This document shows, one piece after another, positions 24,454 to 28,589 of a DNA stretch of 28,589 nt. The translations under genes and the position numbers were made by a program. Positions within the stretch are counted from its first letter, which is position 1. Each line of letters starts with the position of its first letter. The DNA is from Sandaracinomonas sp041180785 (lineage in GTDB: Bacteria; Bacteroidota; Bacteroidia; Cytophagales; Spirosomataceae), in contig JBEGQV010000223.1 in the NCBI GenBank assembly GCA_041180785.1, positions 1 to 28,589 on the forward strand, in the 5' to 3' direction. A model generated the notes under the pieces. It did no database searches. It saw only the letters and a program-made list of their open reading frames with translations, and was not told the DNA's origin.

Positions 24454-25830
24454 ATGGAAGTAGTAAACCCTCAACACCTTCCTTTTGAACTTACCAAGGA
24501 GTTTCTTGAAGAAATCCGTTCCTTTATAGAAACTGATTCGAAAGAAGCTATTATTTCTAAAATTGAGGGGCTTTTTCCTGCGGATATCACAAATATTTTA
24601 TACGAGTTAAATGGTCAAGATTCTAAATATCTAGTTCAATTACTTGAAAACAAGGTAGCGGCAGAAATTATTTCTGCCTTAGATTCGGATGACCGTATTA
24701 AATTTCTAAAAAACTTTACCTCACAAGAAATAGCCGTTTATATCAATGAAATCGATTCAGATGACGCGGTAGACATTTTAAACGAACAACCTGTTCGAAT
24801 TAGAGAAGAAGTAATTGCCTTATTGAAAGACCGAGTGCAAGCAAGATACATCATTGATTTGATGCATTATGACGAGGACTGTGCTGGTGGATTAATGCAG
24901 AAAGAATTGATTAAAATCAATGTAAAGCAAACGGTAACGGAATGTGTGGAAGAAATTCGCCGACAAGCAGAAGAAGTAGAAAAAGTATATTCAGTGTATG
25001 TCGTGGATGATGATGGCCTGCTTTTAGGCACCGTTTCCTTGAAAAAAATCATTTTAGCCAAAAGAGGTTCCAAAATTCAGGATGTTTTTGATTCGGATGA
25101 AATCGTATCGGTTCCAACCTACATGTCGGGTGAAGAAGTAGCGGATATCATGCAAAAGTATGATTTGGAAGCCATTCCAGTCGTAAATATTCAAGGTCGC
25201 TTATTAGGTAGAATTACGATTGACGACGTGGTCGACTTCATTACTGAATCTGCTCAAGAGGATATTCAGGTAATGGCCGGTATTTCGGAAGACGTAGAAG
25301 AAGATGACTCCGTTTGGTTGTTGGTTCGTTCTCGTTTGCCTTGGTTGATTGGTGGCATGGTGGGTAGTTTTATTGCGGCTAAACTTATTGAGCAATTTGA
25401 TAATAGCATTGCTTTAATGCCTGCTATCTCCGCATTTATCCCTTTAATTGGTTCCACCGGAGGAAATGTTGGCATTCAGTCCTCTTCGCTCATTGTGCAA
25501 TCCTTAGCAGATAAAAGTGGCTTAGACACCACTCTTTGGAAACGATTGCAAAAAGTAATTATAGTCGCCTTAATAAATGCTCTAATTGCCGGTTTCTTTT
25601 CATTTGCTTGCTCTTTATTGGTAGACAACGGTGATACCATGTTGTCCTTAACTGTTGCCTTATCACTTTTTGCAGTGGTGATGTTAGCGTCATTAATGGG
25701 CACATTAACCCCATTGGCCTTAAATCAATTAAAAATTAATCCGGCTGTTGCCAGTGGTCCGTTCATTACCACTACCAATGATATTTTAGGCTATGGTGTT
25801 TATTTCTTAATTGTTTATCTACTACTATGA
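24454..25830 (+). CDS. mgtE: magnesium transporter MgtE
   Basis: Mg2+-gated Mg2+ channel/transporter. From the ATG at 24454 the 458 residues have an N-terminal helical gate domain (about 20-130), two CBS domains (about 130-255, with VYVVDDDGLLLGTVSL and AIPVVNIQGRLLGRIT) and a C-terminal pore domain of five hydrophobic segments. In that domain lie the pore signature PLIGSTGGNVGIQSSS and the ion-site segment TTTNDILGY. A TTG at 24430 would add eight residues, but the ATG is more natural. It starts 51 bp after rarA and overlaps dtd by 4 nt (ATGA), so it heads a four-gene operon. Confidence 0.95.
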   Translation: MEVVNPQHLPFELTKEFLEEIRSFIETDSKEAIISKIEGLFPADITNILYELNGQDSKYLVQLLENKVAAEIISALDSDDRIKFLKNFTSQEIAVYINEIDSDDAVDILNEQPVRIREEVIALLKDRVQARYIIDLMHYDEDCAGGLMQKELIKINVKQTVTECVEEIRRQAEEVEKVYSVYVVDDDGLLLGTVSLKKIILAKRGSKIQDVFDSDEIVSVPTYMSGEEVADIMQKYDLEAIPVVNIQGRLLGRITIDDVVDFITESAQEDIQVMAGISEDVEEDDSVWLLVRSRLPWLIGGMVGSFIAAKLIEQFDNSIALMPAISAFIPLIGSTGGNVGIQSSSLIVQSLADKSGLDTTLWKRLQKVIIVALINALIAGFFSFACSLLVDNGDTMLSLTVALSLFAVVMLASLMGTLTPLALNQLKINPAVASGPFITTTNDILGYGVYFLIVYLLL

Positions 25831-26276
25831 TTGCCGTCATTCAGCGGGTAACTGAAGCCACTCTTCGAATTGAACAGGCTATTTTTTCCCAAATTGGAAC
25901 TGGATTTTTAGTTTTACTGGGAATACATGAGTCTGATGGTATAGAGGATGTAAACTATTTGGCACAAAAAATTTCAGGATTGCGCATTTTTTCTGATGAG
26001 GAAGGCAAAATGAATTTGGACCTTCAGCAAGTCCATGGGGACATCTTATTGGTCTCACAATTCACCTTATACGCAAACACTAAAAAAGGAAATCGACCAA
26101 GTTTTATAGAGGCAGCAAGACCTGAAAAAGCTATTCCTTTATATGAAAAAATGATCCAAAGCTTGGAAGAAAAATTAGGCAAAAAAATCCAAACAGGTCA
26201 ATTCGGAGCAGATATGAAAATTTCGTTAATTAACGATGGCCCCGTTACGATTATGATCGATTCTAAAAATCCCTAA
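25827..26276 (+). CDS. dtd: D-aminoacyl-tRNA deacylase
   Basis: Hydrolyses D-amino acids wrongly attached to tRNA and also clears glycine from tRNA-Ala, protecting translation fidelity. The 149 residues have both family motifs: SQFTLYANTKKGNRPSF (77-93, with T80) and the cis Gly-Pro motif NDGPVTI (136-142) that faces the active site of the dimer partner. The length is standard. The ATG overlaps the mgtE stop (ATGA), and a MazG-like gene starts 2 nt after its stop. Confidence 0.96.
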   Translation: MIAVIQRVTEATLRIEQAIFSQIGTGFLVLLGIHESDGIEDVNYLAQKISGLRIFSDEEGKMNLDLQQVHGDILLVSQFTLYANTKKGNRPSFIEAARPEKAIPLYEKMIQSLEEKLGKKIQTGQFGADMKISLINDGPVTIMIDSKNP

Positions 26277-26278
26277 GT

Positions 26279-26608
26279 ATGGAAATCAAAGAAGCACAAA
26301 AACGAGTAGATGAATGGATTCAAACGGTGGGTGTTCGTTACTTCAATGAATTGACGAATATGGCCGTGTTAACCGAGGAAGTTGGTGAAGTGGCCAGAAT
26401 CATTGCCAGAAGATATGGAGAGCAATCGGAAAAGGAATCAGATAAAGCCAAAAACCTTGGAGATGAAATGGCCGATGTACTTTTTGTTCTAATTTGTTTA
26501 GCTAATCAAACAGGTATAGATTTAGAAGAAGCTCTTGAAAGAAATTTAGAAAAAAAGTCAACTAGAGACGCTGAAAGACACCATCATAATCCAAAACTTA
26601 AATCATGA
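26279..26608 (+). CDS. MazG-like nucleotide pyrophosphohydrolase
   Basis: All-alpha NTP pyrophosphatase of the MazG/RS21-C6 type, expected to convert non-canonical or damaged NTPs to NMPs. The 109 residues hold one MazG domain with the metal-binding pattern E33-E34-x2-E37 (LTEEVGE) and D62-E63-x2-D66 (GDEMAD). It is a single-domain protein, far shorter than E. coli MazG. It sits between dtd and a dehydrogenase, with a 2 nt gap and then a 4 nt overlap. Together with dtd it suggests a quality-control operon, by position only. Confidence 0.92.
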   Translation: MEIKEAQKRVDEWIQTVGVRYFNELTNMAVLTEEVGEVARIIARRYGEQSEKESDKAKNLGDEMADVLFVLICLANQTGIDLEEALERNLEKKSTRDAERHHHNPKLKS

Positions 26609-27552
26609 AAATTGGCATTTTAGATGGGTTTACCTTGTTTCAATCTGATATTGATTGGAAACAATCCTTGACATTTGGAGAAGTGGTTTATGAAGATCGA
26701 AAGGATGGGGACACCATTTCGGAAGGTCTTTTAACATCAGAAATATTAATCACCAATAAATATGTATTAAATCAATCGAATTTACCAAAATTTACAAATC
26801 TCCAATTAATCATTGTTTCTGCTACCGGATATAATTGTGTAGATACAGCCTATTGTAAAGAAAAGGGAATCAAGGTTTGTAATGTACCCAACTATGGCAC
26901 CTATTCTGTTGCACAACATGCGCTTGCCTTACTATTAAATTACACCAATTCGATTGAAAAACATGCACAAGCTGTGCAAGATGGCCAATGGGTAAGCTCG
27001 AAAGATTGGTGTTTTCAACAACAGCCTTTGATCGAGTTATTTGGTAAAACGATGGGGATTATAGGCATGGGCGCGATTGGAAAAGCCTTTGCAAATATGT
27101 GTGCAAGTTTAGGAATGAAGATTATTTACTCACATACCAAAGAGTTAAATATACCACATTACGAATTTGTATCATTAGAGAAACTTGCTCAGCAATCTGA
27201 TTATATTAGTTTACATTGTCCATTAACTGCAACCACACATCAACTCATAAATTCGAACTTTTTGGCGCATGCCAAAAGTAATCTTGTCTTAATTAATACA
27301 TCAAGAGGAGGATTATTACATTCACAAGAGGTAGCGAATGCTTTGAATGAAGATAAAATTGCTGCAGCTCTTTTAGATGTGTTAGAAGTTGAACCACCCG
27401 AGTCGACGAATCCTTTGCTTCATGCAAAAAATACCTGCATCACACCACACAATGCCTGGATCAGTTTTGAAGCACGAACCAGAATTGTGGAAACCATTAC
27501 CCACATCCTGGAAGCCTTTAATACTGGGAAAATGATTAACCAAATTGTCTAA
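26605..27552 (+). CDS. D-2-hydroxyacid dehydrogenase (glycerate dehydrogenase-like)
   Basis: NAD(P)-dependent dehydrogenase of 2-keto/2-hydroxy acids, possibly hydroxypyruvate/glycerate. The 315 residues show VSATGYNCVDTAYCKEKGI, then the Rossmann loop GIIGMGAIG at 151-159, and the catalytic triad R234 (NTSRGG), E263 (EVEPP) and H282 (TPHNAW). The TPHNAW wording is common in the glycerate dehydrogenase branch. The start overlaps the MazG-like stop by 4 nt. The stop TAA overlaps the stop of the converging lipoprotein gene. The exact substrate is not determinable here. Confidence 0.93.
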   Translation: MKIGILDGFTLFQSDIDWKQSLTFGEVVYEDRKDGDTISEGLLTSEILITNKYVLNQSNLPKFTNLQLIIVSATGYNCVDTAYCKEKGIKVCNVPNYGTYSVAQHALALLLNYTNSIEKHAQAVQDGQWVSSKDWCFQQQPLIELFGKTMGIIGMGAIGKAFANMCASLGMKIIYSHTKELNIPHYEFVSLEKLAQQSDYISLHCPLTATTHQLINSNFLAHAKSNLVLINTSRGGLLHSQEVANALNEDKIAAALLDVLEVEPPESTNPLLHAKNTCITPHNAWISFEARTRIVETITHILEAFNTGKMINQIV

Positions 27553-27559
27553 TATTTGG
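27540..27559. terminator. short hairpin at a convergent stop-codon overlap
   Basis: CCAAAT (27540-27545) and ATTTGG (27554-27559) form a 6 bp stem with an 8 nt loop that contains both stop codons of the converging genes. It is weak, AT-rich and without a T tract, so termination is only possible. Confidence 0.3.
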
Positions 27560-28235
27560 GTGGAATTTGCGATTTTTCAATCGTTTTTCCCATTTTGATT
27601 CCCTCCTCTTTTTCAGGAATATACGGCAATACGATGGATAAATAATCTAAAGTTGGATTTAGGGATTGAATGGAGGGATGACGCACATCAAATTCTGCCT
27701 CTCCTGATATTTTCTGATAATCAGCATCACTCATTCCTTCATGTTTGTTGGCAGCATTTGAAAAACGAGCAACGTGACTAAGTTTATCACCACCTAATTT
27801 TCCTCCTTCCCAACTCACAACAGTTCCACCATGTAACCAATTAAAGCCAGAAATGGTGAAGTTTTTTCCATTTAATTTCTCAACTTCCTGTAATGGTAAA
27901 CCTAAATAGAGTCCACTTTTGGTTATCCATTTGGAAGAACTTCCTTGAATACTTACATCTGAGATTTTTCCTTTGTGATAAAAAACAAACACTGTTTGCT
28001 CCGAATTAGGAAATAAAATACTTCCACGAAGCGTATCATCAGACATGACAATAGCTGTGTCTTGTATGATATTTTCTTTACCATATTTTTGAACAATACC
28101 TTCTACATTTTGTAAGGACAACAAATCATCTAAGACCTGTGTTGGTGCTTGTTGAAGAGCATCTGTTTGTTTTTCAGTAGATTTTGAGCAAGAAAAGGCT
28201 ACAAGCGCAAAAAGTATTAGGATTATTTTTTTCAT
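27549..28235 (-). CDS. predicted lipoprotein of unknown function
   Basis: I do not recognise an established family. The 228-residue product has a type II signal peptide (MKKIILILFALVAFSC) with lipidation expected at C16. A soluble domain follows containing GLYLGLPLQEVEKLNGKNF and FNWLHGGTVVSW, a pattern I associate with uncharacterised Bacteroidota lipoproteins. The stretch KSTEKQTDALQQAP after the cysteine is a typical flexible linker. Its stop codon TAG (27551-27549) shares bases with the converging dehydrogenase stop. It lies 83 bp downstream of the LUD gene on the same strand. Confidence 0.75.
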   Translation of the reverse strand: MKKIILILFALVAFSCSKSTEKQTDALQQAPTQVLDDLLSLQNVEGIVQKYGKENIIQDTAIVMSDDTLRGSILFPNSEQTVFVFYHKGKISDVSIQGSSSKWITKSGLYLGLPLQEVEKLNGKNFTISGFNWLHGGTVVSWEGGKLGGDKLSHVARFSNAANKHEGMSDADYQKISGEAEFDVRHPSIQSLNPTLDYLSIVLPYIPEKEEGIKMGKTIEKSQIPPKY

Positions 28236-28296
28236 AGATCAATTCAATAATCTATAAAAGTACAATTTTTTAAACTTTTTGACAATTTACAGCAAC

Positions 28297-28308
28297 TGAT
28301 AATTATCA
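28297..28308. promoter_or_regulatory. 12 bp perfect palindrome upstream of the lipoprotein gene
   Basis: TGATAATTATCA lies about 62 bp before the lipoprotein start, upstream of a possible minus-strand promoter (ATTG, 20 bp, TACTTTTA). It resembles half of a Fur-type GATAAT/ATTATC site, but it is short and AT-rich. An operator role is only a possibility. Confidence 0.3.
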
Positions 28309-28311
28309 TCA

Positions 28312-28345
28312 ATAGAGACTAGAGACCAGAGACTCTCGTCTCTAT
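28312..28345. terminator. GAGACGA-family hairpin at the 3' end of the LUD gene
   Basis: Two 13-base arms, 28312-28324 and 28333-28345, pair with one mismatch around an 8 nt loop. The sequence is the same GAGAC(G/T)A unit seen after secA and argG. The LUD stop codon TAG (28321-28319, minus) lies inside the left arm, so here the repeat extends into the coding region. Confidence 0.6.
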
Positions 28346-28589
28346 GATTAAAACCGCTAAACTCCTCGCCCCATGGGCTCCAATTACTAAAGATTGTTCG
28401 ATATCTGCCGTTTTAGAGGGTCCAGCTAAAAAGAGTCCAAATCCAGGATTTTGGAAACCTAATAATTCGTATGCTGCGTGCATCGTCGCCACTAAATTTT
28501 CTTTGGCAATTTGAATGACCAAATGTTGACAAATAAACGGAGCCACGCGATGCGGAAGCTGATCTTCTGAAATCCAAATTGCCCCATTT
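28319..28589 (-). CDS. LUD-domain (LutC-like) protein, C-terminal part
   Basis: The C-terminal 89 or so residues of a LUD-domain protein; the start is outside the window. The family end is clear: GAIWISEDQLP near the edge, then PFICQHLVI, GFGLFLAGPSKTADIEQ and GAHGARSLAVLII. LutC-type proteins act with LutA and LutB in lactate oxidation, but single LUD genes also occur and the neighbours here do not show lutAB. The last seven residues (ETRVSGL) are encoded by the GAGACGA-type repeat, so the natural end near VLII appears to have been extended by the repeat. Confidence 0.85.
   Translation of the reverse strand, partial: NGAIWISEDQLPHRVAPFICQHLVIQIAKENLVATMHAAYELLGFQNPGFGLFLAGPSKTADIEQSLVIGAHGARSLAVLIIETRVSGL

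Noticed and set aside
1..28589. tRNA, rRNA, riboswitch or insertion sequence
   Set aside because: No cloverleaf-like segment, rRNA motif, known riboswitch core or transposase frame was seen in the gaps, all of which are under 300 bp.

Overview
The window reads as a piece of a low-GC chromosome from the phylum Bacteroidota, most likely order Cytophagales. The evidence is a gliding-motility gene gldG next to dnaN, a SecA with the phylum-type insertion and no C-terminal zinc motif, an arginine operon led by a GNAT acyltransferase, the ftsK-lolA pair, and promoters of the TTTG-N19-TAnnTTTG kind. It is core genome with tight gene packing. I see no prophage, integrase, transposase, CRISPR array, tRNA or rRNA. 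No gene-free stretch exceeds 300 bp; the longest is the 227 bp divergent region at 7099-7325.

Layout. 6-1860 (minus): a Tat-exported Gfo/Idh/MocA oxidoreductase and a one-TM hypothetical protein. 2011-5367 (plus): secA. 5430-7098 (minus): aat then proB. 7326-11308 (plus): GNAT-argG-argC-argD, four steps or candidate steps of arginine synthesis. 11408-13525: a PpiD-like periplasmic foldase with its own promoter and a strong terminator. 13589-16889: gldG, dnaN, thioredoxin. 16972-17358: a small secreted protein preceded by a paired-hairpin repeat. 17399-22319 (minus): mlaE, pyrD, ftsK, lolA. 22345-24402 (plus): a short-chain dehydrogenase and rarA. 24454-27552 (plus): mgtE-dtd-mazG-like-D-2-hydroxyacid dehydrogenase, with ATGA overlaps or 2 nt gaps. 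27549-28235 (minus): a lipoprotein. 28319-28589 (minus): the C-terminal part of a LUD (LutC-like) protein running off the window.

The most unusual signal is not a gene. Seven or more 3' gene ends carry short tandem arrays, mostly of 7 bp units, that abut or include the stop codon. They fall into two sequence families, one built on GAGACGA and one on AGTGAAA/AAGTAAG/AGTGAGCT. At convergent junctions the arrays are inverted and form long perfect hairpins; the best is a 21 bp stem between secA and proB. A separate REP-like double hairpin sits 7 nt before the start codon of the small secreted protein. I do not know a published name for the stop-codon arrays. They are the best candidate here for something undescribed.

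Gene identities are from reading motifs by eye. No database search was run.
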